Shown: positions 1 through 7,328 of the stretch, one piece after another
Numbering within the stretch: position 1 is the first letter of the stretch
Layout of the letters: each line of letters opens with the position of its first letter
Origin: Pseudonocardia sp. N23
GTDB taxonomy: Bacteria; Actinomycetota; Actinomycetes; Mycobacteriales; Pseudonocardiaceae
Direction: 5' to 3'
Length of the DNA: 64,000 nt
Assembly (NCBI RefSeq): GCF_002583555.1
Contig: NZ_BEGX01000114.1
Span: 300,953 to 364,952 of the forward strand
Translations under genes and position numbers: made by a program
The notes under the pieces: generated by a model
Databases searched by the model: none
The model's input: the letters and a program-made list of their open reading frames with translations, nothing else
Told to the model about the DNA's origin: nothing

Positions 1-1
1 C

Positions 2-1090
2 GTGCTCACCGCCGCCCTGTTCGGGCTGTTGGCCGACCGGCACCTCGGGGCCCACGTGTTCGATCCCGCCAACGGCGGCGCGATCCTGTGGCAGCACCTG
101 TTCTGGTTCTTCGGTCATCCCGAGGTCTACATCGTCGCGCTGCCGTTCTTCGGGATCGTGACCGAGGTGTTCCCCGTCTTCAGCCGCAAACCCCTGTTCG
201 GATACAAGGGAATGATCTTCGCGACCCTGACGATCGCCGTGCTGTCCGCGGCCGTGTGGGCGCACCACATGTTCGCGACCGGCGCAGTGCTGCTCGCCTT
301 CTTCTCCCTGACCAGCTTCCTGATAGCGGTGCCAACCGGGATCAAGTTCGTCAACTGGATCGGAACGATGTGGCGCGGCAAACTCACGTTCGAGACGCCG
401 ATGCTGTTCGCGATCGGCTTCGCCGCCACCTTCCTGTTCGGCGGGATGACCGGCGTCCTGCTCGCCTCGCCGCCGGTGAACTTCCACGTCACCGACACCT
501 ACTTCGTCGTCGCCCACTTCCACTACGTGCTGTTCGGGACGATCGTGTTCGCCACCTACTCCGGCATCTACTTCTGGTTCCCGAAGATGACCGGCCGGAT
601 GATGGACGAGACGCTCGGCAAGGTCCACTTCTGGCTGACGTTCATCGGCTTCCACACCACGTTCCTGGTGCAGCACTGGCTGGGCAACGAGGGCATGCCG
701 CGTCGTTACGTCGACTACCTGCCCACCGACGGCTTCACCACGCTGAACACGATCTCCTCGATCGGCGCGTTCGTCCTGGGGGCCTCGACCCTGCCGTTCA
801 TCTGGAACGTGTTCCGGTCCTACCGGTACGGGCGGGTCGTGACGGTGGACGACCCCTGGGGTTTCGGCAACTCGCTGGAGTGGGCCACGTCGTGCCCGCC
901 GCCGCGGCACAACTTCACCGAGCTGCCCCGGATCCGTTCCGAGCGCCCGGCGTTCGAGCTGCACCACCCGCACCTCGTCGAGCAGTTCCGGCGGGAAGCC
1001 CATGGCGGCGGTAGGCGGTCCGGCCGGACCGCCGTGTCGGAGGCCGCGGCGGCGACGGTGCAGCACGACTCCGAGGAGCGCCCGCGATGA
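2..1090 (+). CDS. ctaD: Cytochrome c oxidase subunit I (CtaD), 5' end outside window
   Basis: Catalytic subunit of the aa3-type terminal oxidase, which reduces O2 to water in the cytoplasmic membrane. The reading frame is already open at the window edge, so the N-terminal part is missing and the first in-frame GTG is not the true start. Visible signature residues: the GHPEVY motif (CuB-ligand His and the cross-linked Tyr), the WAHHMF His pair (the other CuB ligands), the K-channel lysine in PTGIKF, and [10 protein letters not shown] carrying the two haem-ligand histidines. Several hydrophobic helices are followed by a polar tail of about 70 residues, as in actinobacterial CtaD. The stop overlaps the ATG of a small downstream ORF (ATGA). 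Confidence 0.97.
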   Translation: MLTAALFGLLADRHLGAHVFDPANGGAILWQHLFWFFGHPEVYIVALPFFGIVTEVFPVFSRKPLFGYKGMIFATLTIAVLSAAVWAHHMFATGAVLLAFFSLTSFLIAVPTGIKFVNWIGTMWRGKLTFETPMLFAIGFAATFLFGGMTGVLLASPPVNFHVTDTYFVVAHFHYVLFGTIVFATYSGIYFWFPKMTGRMMDETLGKVHFWLTFIGFHTTFLVQHWLGNEGMPRRYVDYLPTDGFTTLNTISSIGAFVLGASTLPFIWNVFRSYRYGRVVTVDDPWGFGNSLEWATSCPPPRHNFTELPRIRSERPAFELHHPHLVEQFRREAHGGGRRSGRTAVSEAAAATVQHDSEERPR

Positions 1091-1269
1091 ACTCCGACCC
1101 GACGCCCGAAGCAGAGCTGGTCTGGGAGAACGAGGGTGGTCAGCTGCGCCTGCGTCCGGCCCACCGGCCCCGGACCGGACCAGCCGCCACCCTGCCCCCG
1201 CCCCGGGACAGGAACGTGGCACCCGGCACGACCATCCGGCTCCCGCCGACACCGTCCGACGTGCGATGA
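1087..1269 (+). CDS. Small hypothetical protein overlapping the ctaD stop
   Basis: A 60-codon frame whose ATG overlaps the ctaD TGA (ATGA), an arrangement typical of translational coupling. The product is acidic at the N terminus ([18 protein letters not shown]) and Pro/Arg-rich afterwards. It has no membrane segment and no motif I recognise. The overlap and the sensible N terminus support a real gene. The low-complexity C-terminal half could equally be chance open frame in high-GC DNA. Confidence 0.4.
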   Translation: MNSDPTPEAELVWENEGGQLRLRPAHRPRTGPAATLPPPRDRNVAPGTTIRLPPTPSDVR

Positions 1270-1330
1270 GTCACGCCGGCGCAGGCATTGCCTCGCACGG
1301 CGATCGGGCAGGACACGACGGAGGTGTGGG

Positions 1331-1420
1331 GTGCTCAGCGAGCACGAGGAGAGGATGCTCGCCGGGATCGAACGCCGACTCCTGATCGAGGACCCGGCGC
1401 TCCTACGCGCCTTCGGCGCG
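1331..1420 (+). pseudogene. DUF3040-like N-terminal remnant
   Basis: A GTG start is followed by about 28 residues (LSEHEERML...IEDPALLRAF) that match the conserved opening of actinobacterial DUF3040 membrane proteins. The two transmembrane helices expected next are absent. The frame instead runs into unrelated Arg/Pro/Ala-rich sequence and stays open, without a stop, into the downstream PucR-type regulator. I read this as a broken DUF3040 gene. A true fusion is possible but less likely, because the intervening 300 bases do not look like coding sequence in any frame. Confidence 0.5.
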
Positions 1421-1738
1421 CCGACACACCGCATCAGAGCTGCCGACCACGGCTGGGGCCCCGCCCTCGCCGTCGCTCGTGGTGCCGTGGGGGTCCCTGA
1501 TGAGCCCCGCCGCGCCACCGCCGGAGTCCCCGCCCGACGAGCCCTTGTCGATGCTGCAGGAGTGCTGGCCCGGCAGGTTCAGGACGGTGACGTGCTTCTC
1601 GACTCCGTTCGTCCAGCACGGCGCCCGACACCACCCGGCCCGCACGTGATGCGATGGTGTCTGCGGCGACTGCCCCTGCTGAGACTGCTTTGCCAGGTCG
1701 AGGCGCCGCACTACTCTCCGTCGAGACGGGAGATCGAA
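1421..1738. other. Unassigned stretch between DUF3040 remnant and regulator
   Basis: About 320 bases with no gene I can support. All three forward frames give Arg/Pro/His-rich text without a recognisable domain. A minus-strand frame here contains a GGDSGG string, but it has no start with a ribosome-binding site and no other protease features. The promoter of the downstream regulator presumably lies near the right end. Confidence 0.4.
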
Positions 1739-2968
1739 GTGGTGACGGACCAGGGGCAGCAGGGGCCGCGTCCGCAGGTCGTGACGCCGGCGGCGGATGA
1801 GTTGTGGCTGGTAGAGGTGGCTCGGGCGGCGAGCCGCGAGGCCGGCGGGGTTCCGGTCGAGCTTCTCGGGGACTACCTGACGCTCCTCGCCGAGGCCGCC
1901 ACCACGGGACGCAGACCCGCCCCCTTCGAACTCGACGCGGTGGAAGTGCTGGGCCGGCGGGCAGCCGAGCTCGGCGTGTCCGCAGGCAACGCCGTGCAGC
2001 TCTACCTCTCGGCAGCCAAACAGCTGTGGGCGGAGCTCCCGATGGTGATCCGCTCGCGCAACAGCGCAGCCGTGCGCGAGGCGGCCGCAGCCGTGCTCCA
2101 CGTGATCGACGCCGCGGTCGCGCGGCTGGCCGACGGACACAACGAGGTGCGCCGCGAGATGGTGCGCTGGGAGGAGACGCTGCGGCGCGAGTTCATCGAC
2201 GACCTGCTCCGTGGTGACGCGGACGTGGGACGCCTCGTGGAACGGGCCGAACCGTTCGGGCTGGACATGGCCCGCGCCCACCAGGTGGCGTTGGCCGCCC
2301 CCACCGGGCGGCTGAACGAGGTCGACCCGGTGATCAGCTCCGTGGAACACGCCGTGGTCGATCACTTCGGTGATCGCGACGTCCTGGTCGCGACCAAGGA
2401 CGGGTGGATCGTCGTCGTGGCCCCCGTCGACACCGCGGGATCGGCGACGCCGCGGACCGAGCTCGGCGAGTTCCTGCACGCCGAGCTGAGCCGCGCACCG
2501 CGGGGCCGTCCATGGCGGGTCGCCGTGGGCCGGCCCTATCCGGGGTCCTACGGAATCCCCCGTTCGTACGAGGAGGCACGCGAGGGGCTGGCCCTGGCGG
2601 TGCGGCTCCACCTGGACGCCCCGGTCATCCAAGCCGGGCAGCTGCTGATCTACCGCGTGCTGCTGCGGGACCAGCCCGCCATCGCCGATCTCGTCCAGGA
2701 CGTCCTCGGCGCGCTGGTCCAGGCCCGCGGCGGGGCCGAACCGCTCCTCGCCACCCTGGACACGTACTTCACCAGCGGGGGCATCGCCACCGAAACCGCG
2801 CGTCGCCTGCACCTCTCCGTCCGCGCCGTCACCTATCGCCTCGACCGGGTCAAGACGCTCACCGGCCACGACCCCGCCGATCCCGCACAACGCTTCGCGA
2901 TCCATGCCGCGGTCCTCGGCGCCAGACTGCTCGGCTGGCCGGACAAGGACCTGACCGTGTCACCCTGA
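1739..2968 (+). CDS. PucR/CdaR-type transcriptional regulator
   Basis: About 409 residues. The C-terminal part is the PucR-type helix-turn-helix (HTH_30): the segment from LLATLDTYF through ATETARRLHLSVRAVTYRLD to the end matches the family pattern. Before it lies a GGDEF-like/CdaR central region, and an all-helical N-terminal region. Members are DNA-binding regulators that often act on nearby catabolic genes. The frame is open upstream to 1136. I place the start at 1739, with GTG 1742 an alternative, because a GGGAG site lies at 1728-1732 and family-like sequence begins there. No obvious target operon is adjacent; the DUF488 gene converges from the right. Confidence 0.75.
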   Translation: MVTDQGQQGPRPQVVTPAADELWLVEVARAASREAGGVPVELLGDYLTLLAEAATTGRRPAPFELDAVEVLGRRAAELGVSAGNAVQLYLSAAKQLWAELPMVIRSRNSAAVREAAAAVLHVIDAAVARLADGHNEVRREMVRWEETLRREFIDDLLRGDADVGRLVERAEPFGLDMARAHQVALAAPTGRLNEVDPVISSVEHAVVDHFGDRDVLVATKDGWIVVVAPVDTAGSATPRTELGEFLHAELSRAPRGRPWRVAVGRPYPGSYGIPRSYEEAREGLALAVRLHLDAPVIQAGQLLIYRVLLRDQPAIADLVQDVLGALVQARGGAEPLLATLDTYFTSGGIATETARRLHLSVRAVTYRLDRVKTLTGHDPADPAQRFAIHAAVLGARLLGWPDKDLTVSP

Positions 2969-3093
2969 GTCGGTCTACCGCGCGGGCGGGACCTGTGTCG
3001 CGATCCCCGGCCCGGCCGCCGGCGCGGGCTCGTCCCGGCCACGGCCCTTCTCCGGCCGCCGCCTCGGCCCCGACGCCGGCAGCCGTCCTACCC

Positions 3094-3471
3094 TCAGCCG
3101 TTGCCCGGCTCCTCGGCGAGGAGGTCCGCCAGCACGGCCGCCTGGCTGATCCCGACCGCCCGGGTGGCGGTGAGCAGGCACAACGGCCCCTGCTGCGCCA
3201 GGTCACGCAGACGCTGCAGCGCCGCGGCCCCCTCGGGCTCGCGGAGCTCGGTCCGGTACCTACGTCCGAACTCGGCGAACCGGGCCGGAACGTGGCCGTA
3301 CCAGGAACGTAGCGCCGCCGACGGGGCGACCTGTCTGCACCACCCGTCCAGATCGGCCCGTGACGTCGTGAGACCACGGGGCCACAGGCGGTCGACCAGT
3401 ATCCGGGCGCCGTCCCCCGCAGCCCGTGGGTCGTACACCCGTCCCGCCCGTATGCGCGGCAGCCCTGACAT
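3094..3471 (-). CDS. DUF488 family protein (YeaO-like)
   Basis: 125 residues containing the family hallmarks RVYDP near the N terminus, ILVDRLWPRGL, and a C-terminal LLTATR segment where many relatives have LLYAA/LLTAT. Function is unknown. The ATG at 3471 is preceded by AGGAGAGG at good spacing; the frame extends upstream to 3567 but that part is Arg-rich and lacks a ribosome-binding site. It converges with the PucR-type regulator across 125 bases that hold nothing recognisable. Confidence 0.8.
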   Translation of the reverse strand: MSGLPRIRAGRVYDPRAAGDGARILVDRLWPRGLTTSRADLDGWCRQVAPSAALRSWYGHVPARFAEFGRRYRTELREPEGAAALQRLRDLAQQGPLCLLTATRAVGISQAAVLADLLAEEPGNG

Positions 3472-3887
3472 CGTCGCGTTCCTCTCCTCGTCGACGCCGG
3501 TCCCAGGGCGACGCCCGCGAGCCGGCGATCGGCCTCGACGGCCGGCGGCCGAGCCCGCGGACGGCACGCCGCTCTCCGGCGTCTCCCCAGATTGTCAGGA
3601 CCGCACCGGAAACGGCGCAGTCGCGGCCCGGGCAGCCCCGGCGACCGTCCGGGACGACGGGCCTGCACGCGGACCGCCACCCGGACGCCAGGTCCGGCCC
3701 TCGACGCGGCGGCGGTACTTCCCCGGGCCCACCGCACGGTGGTTGTCGGGGCCCACCACCGGCCTCGGACGTCCGACGACGCCGGCCCGCGCTGCGGAGC
3801 ACGCCCGGCAGGACAGCGGGGTGGATGCCCGGACCGACGTCCGATCGTCCCCGTCCCGGAGGCCCGTTGTCACCGACCAGGAGGCGC
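3472..3887. other. Intergenic region, nothing recognised
   Basis: About 416 bases between the DUF488 gene (leftward) and a doubtful rightward ORF. Open frames exist on both strands, but they give Arg/Pro/Gly-rich text typical of non-coding high-GC DNA. I see no strong hairpin or repeat. The DUF488 promoter should lie at the left end. Confidence 0.4.
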
Positions 3888-4403
3888 GTGTTGTCGCACG
3901 ACGTGACGGAGATTGCCACCCGAGCCGACGATGCACTGCTGTGCCGGGAGGCGGCGCTGCTGCTCCGGGCGGGCGCGGCCAGCCCCGACGGAGAGGACCG
4001 GGGCCCACCGATGGATCGGCTGCTGATCGCCGTCAGCCGCGCGCCGGAGGCCGACCGGCCGTCGATCCCGACAGCGGTGCGCCGCGCCGCGGTCGAACTC
4101 GCTCGACATCTCGTGCGACGCTCCTCGCGGCCCGGGCCCCGGTGCCGCGGCGGCAGTCCTGAACGCGCCCGGCCGTCGTCGGACGCCCGTCGGCGGCGGG
4201 CCGTGGTCCGTCCCGGGCGTCGACCCCGTTCACCCCGTCGATCGAGCTCGGACGAATGGGGTGACCGGCGACCGACGGCCATGACGCGGTCGTGCCGGGT
4301 CGTCGTCACCGGGCTGGTGCCCGCGTGGACCCGCGGGGGGCGCGGCGGTGGACACCTCGTCCGGCGAGGTCTGGAGCGGGCGACGGGAATCGAACCCGCG
4401 TAG
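3888..4403 (+). CDS. Doubtful small protein ORF
   Basis: A GTG (3888) or TTG (3891) start follows an AGGAGG box at 3879-3884. The first 75 or so residues look protein-like and helical (DVTEIATRADDALLCREAAL, then a segment ending AAVELARHLVR). After about residue 80 the frame turns into Arg/Pro-rich text and runs into the 3' end of the tRNA-Gly gene on the other strand, which a real gene would not normally do. It may be a short gene with a frameshift near 4130, or chance. No family recognised. Confidence 0.3.
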   Translation: MLSHDVTEIATRADDALLCREAALLLRAGAASPDGEDRGPPMDRLLIAVSRAPEADRPSIPTAVRRAAVELARHLVRRSSRPGPRCRGGSPERARPSSDARRRRAVVRPGRRPRSPRRSSSDEWGDRRPTAMTRSCRVVVTGLVPAWTRGGRGGGHLVRRGLERATGIEPA

Positions 4404-4445
4404 CCAGTTTGGAAGACTGGGGCTCTACCATTGAGCTACGCCCGC
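4372..4445 (-). tRNA. tRNA-Gly (anticodon TCC)
   Basis: Full cloverleaf on the minus strand: acceptor stem GCGGGCG/CGCCCGC, D arm with GCTC/GAGC, anticodon stem CCAGT/ACTGG around loop CTTCCAA (anticodon TCC), T arm with TTCGATT, discriminator T. The 3' CCA is encoded (4372-4374). It reads GGA and GGG glycine codons. Confidence 0.96.
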
Positions 4446-4717
4446 GTGGCCGGTCTCCCGGCCCCCTTCAGCGTAGCGGACCGCCTGCGACGGTCACCGC
4501 GTCCCCGGTCGAAGGTCACCGGGTCGTCGGGTCCCGCCGGCCGTCCTGCCAGGTCCGGCCATCGTCTCCTGGTCCCGAACGCGCGGATCGACGGGCCCGG
4601 GCACCGCCGACGGCCGTGTCCCGAGCGCCGCCGACGGCCGCCTCCGGCGGGGCGCGGACGCGGCGCGTCCACGTCCGGCTGCCCCGCCTGCGACGACGGG
4701 GCCTACACTTCCGCCGA

Positions 4718-4794
4718 CGGGGTGTGGCGCAGCTTGGTAGCGCACTCGCTTTGGGAGCGAGGGGCCGTGGGTTCAAATCCCGCCACCCCGACCA
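4718..4794 (+). tRNA. tRNA-Pro (anticodon TGG)
   Basis: Complete cloverleaf: acceptor stem CGGGGTG/CACCCCG, D arm with AGCTTGGTAG, anticodon stem CTCGC/GCGAG around loop TTTGGGA (anticodon TGG), T loop TTCAAAT, discriminator A and encoded CCA (4792-4794). It reads CCA and CCG proline codons. It is divergent from tRNA-Gly, 272 bases away; the space between holds no supported gene. Confidence 0.96.
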
Positions 4795-4870
4795 GAACCG
4801 GCGCGCGATCGGCGGCGCCGTCGGCACGTGTCGTTTCCGTCCACGACGTCTGTCTCGTCGGGTCCTGGCG

Positions 4871-5331
4871 TGGTCCTCCTCAGAACGGCCGAGCGTCGTG
4901 ACGGTCCAGCCCAGCGCCCACGACACCGGGACGGGCAGCGCCCACCCGATCCGGTGGCGCGGGCCGGCGGGCAGGGCCGCGGCCTGGACGGCGCCGAGCG
5001 GGATGCCGGTTGAGCAGGCCCATGAGGGCGAGGTCGGCGAGACCCGTCCGGTGGCCGACAGCTGCGCCTCCGAGCGTGAGACCCGCCGCCATGGCGATCG
5101 TCGACGCGGGGATCCAGCGGGCCGGGCGCAGCACGCCGAGGCTCGCGAGGCTATGCCCGGCGCCGAGGACGAGGCCGGTCAGGGCGCCGCCGAGCAGGGC
5201 GGAGGGGGCATGTCGTCGACAGGACCGGGGAGGCCACCGACGATCCTTGCGGCCGGGAACGCGAGGAAGCCGAGGGACCTGAGGCCGAGGCGCCGCCCGG
5301 TGCGGGTCGGGAGGGTCAGCTGTCGTGTCAC
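4871..5331 (-). pseudogene. Frameshifted actinobacterial membrane protein
   Basis: Three minus-strand frames carry consecutive pieces of one integral membrane protein. Frame 1, from GTG 5331, gives VTRQLTLPTRTGRRLGLRSL through ARIVGG...DDMP. Frame 2 gives SALLGGALTGLVLGAGHS to LADLALMGLL. Frame 3 gives TGIPLGAVQAAAL to SWALGWTVTTLG. The first shift is at a run of five C near 5208 (one base short, or two extra). The second is an extra A near 5014. The pieces join smoothly, so this was one four-helix protein; the expected C terminus after WTVTTLG is not seen. No known function. Sequencing error at the C run is an alternative, but two independent shifts plus C-terminal loss favour decay. Confidence 0.7.
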
Positions 5332-5394
5332 GGGTGCAGCGTCGCGTGAGGCTCTGACGCTGCGCTGATGACGGGCTGACGCCGATGACCGACC

Positions 5395-5400
5395 TATGAT
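5395..5400 (+). promoter_or_regulatory. Probable -10 box of the hydrolase gene (leaderless)
   Basis: TATGAT ends seven bases before the GTG at 5408, the spacing expected if transcription starts at the start codon. The ATG inside this box (5396) is therefore unlikely to be the start. No convincing -35 is visible. Confidence 0.45.
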
Positions 5401-5407
5401 CGGGATC

Positions 5408-6121
5408 GTGACGACCTTCATCCTGGTGGCCGGCTCGTTCCACGGCGGATGGTGCTGGCCGCGCACGGCGACGCTGCTGCGCGACCGCGGGCACACGGTG
5501 TTCACGCCGTCGCTGACCGGCATGGGTGAACGGGCGCACCTGACGACGTCGACGGGGATCGGGCTGCAGACCCATGTCGACGACGTCCTCGCGGTCGTCG
5601 ACGCCGAGGAGCTCACCGAGGTCGTGCTGGTCGGGCACAGCTACGCGGGCGTGGTGGTGGGCAGCGTCATCGACCGGCGGCCGGAGCCGTTCCGCCGCGT
5701 CGTCTACCTGGACGCGCTGGTCCCGGAGGACGGCCGGTCGGTGATCGACCTGCTGGGGTCCGCCGGCGGCTACTTCCTCGACCGGGCCGACGTCGACGCG
5801 GGTGTCATCCCGCTCGACGAGGAGTCGCTGGACCGGTGGGGCCTGGCCGAGCCGGGCGACCGGGAATGGGTGCGCCGCCGGGCCAGCCCGCAGCCGCTCG
5901 CGACGTTCACCGACAAGGCCGTGATGTGCCGGTCGGCGACGGCGCCGGGCATCCCCGCGACGTACGTCTACTGCACCGTCAAGCCTCGTGTGGACCTGTT
6001 CACCGAGATCGCGGCGCGCGCGAAGGCCGATCCGGCGTGGAGCTACGTCGAGGTGGCGGGCCCGCACGACGCCATGATCACCCACCCGGTCGAGACCGCG
6101 GCGGTGCTCGCGGCCCTGTGA
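5408..6121 (+). CDS. Alpha/beta hydrolase (EstC / salicylate-esterase-like)
   Basis: 237 residues of the alpha/beta-hydrolase fold, from the subgroup with the N-terminal signature FILVAGSFHGGWCW (oxyanion region) followed by TPSLTGMGERAHL. The nucleophile elbow is VGHSYAG (Ser) and the catalytic His lies in GPHDAMITHP near the C terminus; the acid is probably the Asp in LVPEDGRS or VDLF. Relatives hydrolyse small esters and resemble plant methyl-salicylate esterases; the substrate is unknown here. The GTG at 5408 is chosen over ATG 5396 because the latter sits inside a -10 box. The stop is 23 bases before the trpS leader. Confidence 0.85.
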   Translation: MTTFILVAGSFHGGWCWPRTATLLRDRGHTVFTPSLTGMGERAHLTTSTGIGLQTHVDDVLAVVDAEELTEVVLVGHSYAGVVVGSVIDRRPEPFRRVVYLDALVPEDGRSVIDLLGSAGGYFLDRADVDAGVIPLDEESLDRWGLAEPGDREWVRRRASPQPLATFTDKAVMCRSATAPGIPATYVYCTVKPRVDLFTEIAARAKADPAWSYVEVAGPHDAMITHPVETAAVLAAL

Positions 6122-6131
6122 GCGCAGGGCC

Positions 6132-6137
6132 TATGCT
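6132..6137 (+). promoter_or_regulatory. -10 box for the trpS leader transcript
   Basis: TATGCT lies seven bases upstream of GTG 6144. The leader transcript would start at, or one base from, the leader-peptide start codon, giving a leaderless leader peptide. No good -35 is apparent. Confidence 0.45.
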
Positions 6138-6143
6138 CGGACC

Positions 6144-6194
6144 GTGCGTTCCACTCGCCTCACCTGGTGGCGGCTGCTCGTCGCAGCCGGATAG
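6144..6194 (+). CDS. trpS leader peptide with tandem Trp codons
   Basis: A 16-codon ORF, GTG to TAG, encoding VRSTRLTWWRLLVAAG. Codons 8 and 9 are TGG TGG (6165-6170). It lies in the 5' leader of trpS, directly before a set of overlapping inverted repeats, as in ribosome-mediated attenuators. Trp shortage should stall a ribosome at the tandem TGG codons. Auxiliary, antibiotic-resistant trpRS genes of Streptomyces are known to be controlled this way, so both the arrangement and the target enzyme match an established mechanism. Confidence 0.85.
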   Translation: MRSTRLTWWRLLVAAG

Positions 6195-6227
6195 ACGCAC
6201 GTCCGCGGGCTGCACGAGCAGCCCGCG
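6171..6227 (+). promoter_or_regulatory. Transcription attenuator of trpS (1:2, 2:3, 3:4 hairpins)
   Basis: Four segments fit the classic scheme. Segment 1, CGGCTGC (6171-6177), begins right after the Trp codons and pairs with segment 2, GCAGCCG (6183-6189). Segment 2 can instead pair through GCAGCC with GGCTGC of segment 3 (6208-6213). Segments 3 and 4, CGCGGGCTGC (6204-6213) and GCAGCCCGCG (6218-6227), form a perfect 10-bp terminator stem with loop ACGA. A ribosome stalled at the Trp codons would cover segment 1, free segment 2 to pair with 3, and prevent the terminator. The terminator is followed by C-rich rather than T-rich sequence, which is common in high-GC actinomycetes. Confidence 0.85.
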
Positions 6228-6287
6228 CCCCTCCTCGTCGGAGACCGGTCGGCTGCGCGTGCGGCCCCGATCCCCGAGGAGACGACC

Positions 6288-7328
6288 ATGGATTCCTACG
6301 CCGCCACCGTCGCCCGCATGCCCGCCCTGCGCGGCGCGGTCGCCGCAGCGCCGCACGAACACCGGGTGCTGACGGGCGAGCGCCCGACCGGTCCGCTGCA
6401 CCTGGGTCACCTGCTCGGCACGATCGTCGAGCGCGTCCGGCTGCAGCGCTCGGGCGTCGAGACGTTCGTGATCCTGGCCGACTACCAGGTGATCACCGAT
6501 CGCGAGACCGCCGAGCACGTGGGCGAGCACGTCCGCGGCGCGGTGCTCGACCAGCTCGCCGCGGGCCTCGACCCGCAGGCCACGACGTTCTTCGTGCACT
6601 CCGCGGTCCCGGCGCTCAACCAGCTGATGCTGCCGTTCCTGAGCCTGGTCTCCGAGGCCGAGCTGCACCGCAACCCGACGGTCCGCGCCGAGCACGAGCT
6701 GTCGGGCCGTGCGCTGTCCGGGCTCATGCTCACCTACCCGGTGCACCAGGCCGCCGACATCCTGTTCTGCAAGGCCGACCTGGTGCCCGTCGGCAAGGAC
6801 CAGCTGCCGCACGTCGAGCTGACCCGGGTGATCGCGCGCCGCTTCGCCGAGCGGTACGCCCCTGTTTTCCGGGCCCCGGAGCCGATGCTCACCGACGCCC
6901 CCGACATCCCCGGCCTCGACGGTCGGAAGATGTCGAAGTCGCGGGGCAACGCGATCGTCCTCGGCATGTCACCCGACGAGACCGCCGCCATGATCCGCAA
7001 GGCCCGCACCGACACTGACCGGCGGATCACGTTCGACCCGGACGACCGCCCGGAGGTGTCGGGCCTGCTGTCGACGGCCGCGCTCTGCACCGGGCGCGCG
7101 CCGGCCGAGGTCGCGGACGAGATCGGCGACGGCGGCGCGGGCCTGCTCAAGAAGGTGACGACCGAGGCCGTCAACACCTTCCTGGCCCCGCACCGGGCCC
7201 GGCGTGCCGAGCTGGCCGCCGATCCCGGGCTCGTCGACGACGTCCTGCGGCGCGGTAACGCCCGGGCCGTCCGGATCGCGGAGGCCACCCTCGACGAGGT
7301 GCGCGGCGCGATGGGGATGCGCTACTGA
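6288..7328 (+). CDS. trpS: Tryptophanyl-tRNA synthetase
   Basis: Class I aminoacyl-tRNA synthetase that charges tRNA-Trp. The 346 residues carry TGERPTGPLHLGHLLG (HIGH-type motif), the KMSKS loop at about residues 210-214 (GRKMSKSRGN), and core segments ILADYQVITD and PVHQAADILFCKADLVPVGK. Length is usual for bacterial TrpRS. The ATG at 6288 follows a GAGGAGACGACC site. Leader-peptide attenuation upstream suggests this is the inducible, auxiliary TrpRS1 type known to resist indolmycin-like inhibitors in Streptomyces; a constitutive copy would then be elsewhere. That inference rests on the regulation, not on a diagnosed resistance residue. Its 3' end overlaps the convergent MFS gene by 7 bases. 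Confidence 0.95.
   Translation: MDSYAATVARMPALRGAVAAAPHEHRVLTGERPTGPLHLGHLLGTIVERVRLQRSGVETFVILADYQVITDRETAEHVGEHVRGAVLDQLAAGLDPQATTFFVHSAVPALNQLMLPFLSLVSEAELHRNPTVRAEHELSGRALSGLMLTYPVHQAADILFCKADLVPVGKDQLPHVELTRVIARRFAERYAPVFRAPEPMLTDAPDIPGLDGRKMSKSRGNAIVLGMSPDETAAMIRKARTDTDRRITFDPDDRPEVSGLLSTAALCTGRAPAEVADEIGDGGAGLLKKVTTEAVNTFLAPHRARRAELAADPGLVDDVLRRGNARAVRIAEATLDEVRGAMGMRY

Noticed and set aside
1403-2905. 500-codon open frame on the minus strand, with a GGDSGG string near its C terminus
   Set aside because: It is antisense to the PucR-type regulator, whose domain match is clear. The composition is that of a shadow frame, and no other protease motif accompanies GGDSGG.
4431-4901. Plus-strand frame across tRNA-Pro (reads QLGSALALGARGRGFKSRH-like text in another frame)
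   Set aside because: This is the usual spurious translation of a tRNA gene.
5396-5398. ATG as start of the alpha/beta hydrolase
   Set aside because: It lies inside a TATGAT -10 box, and the family-like sequence begins at the GTG four codons later.
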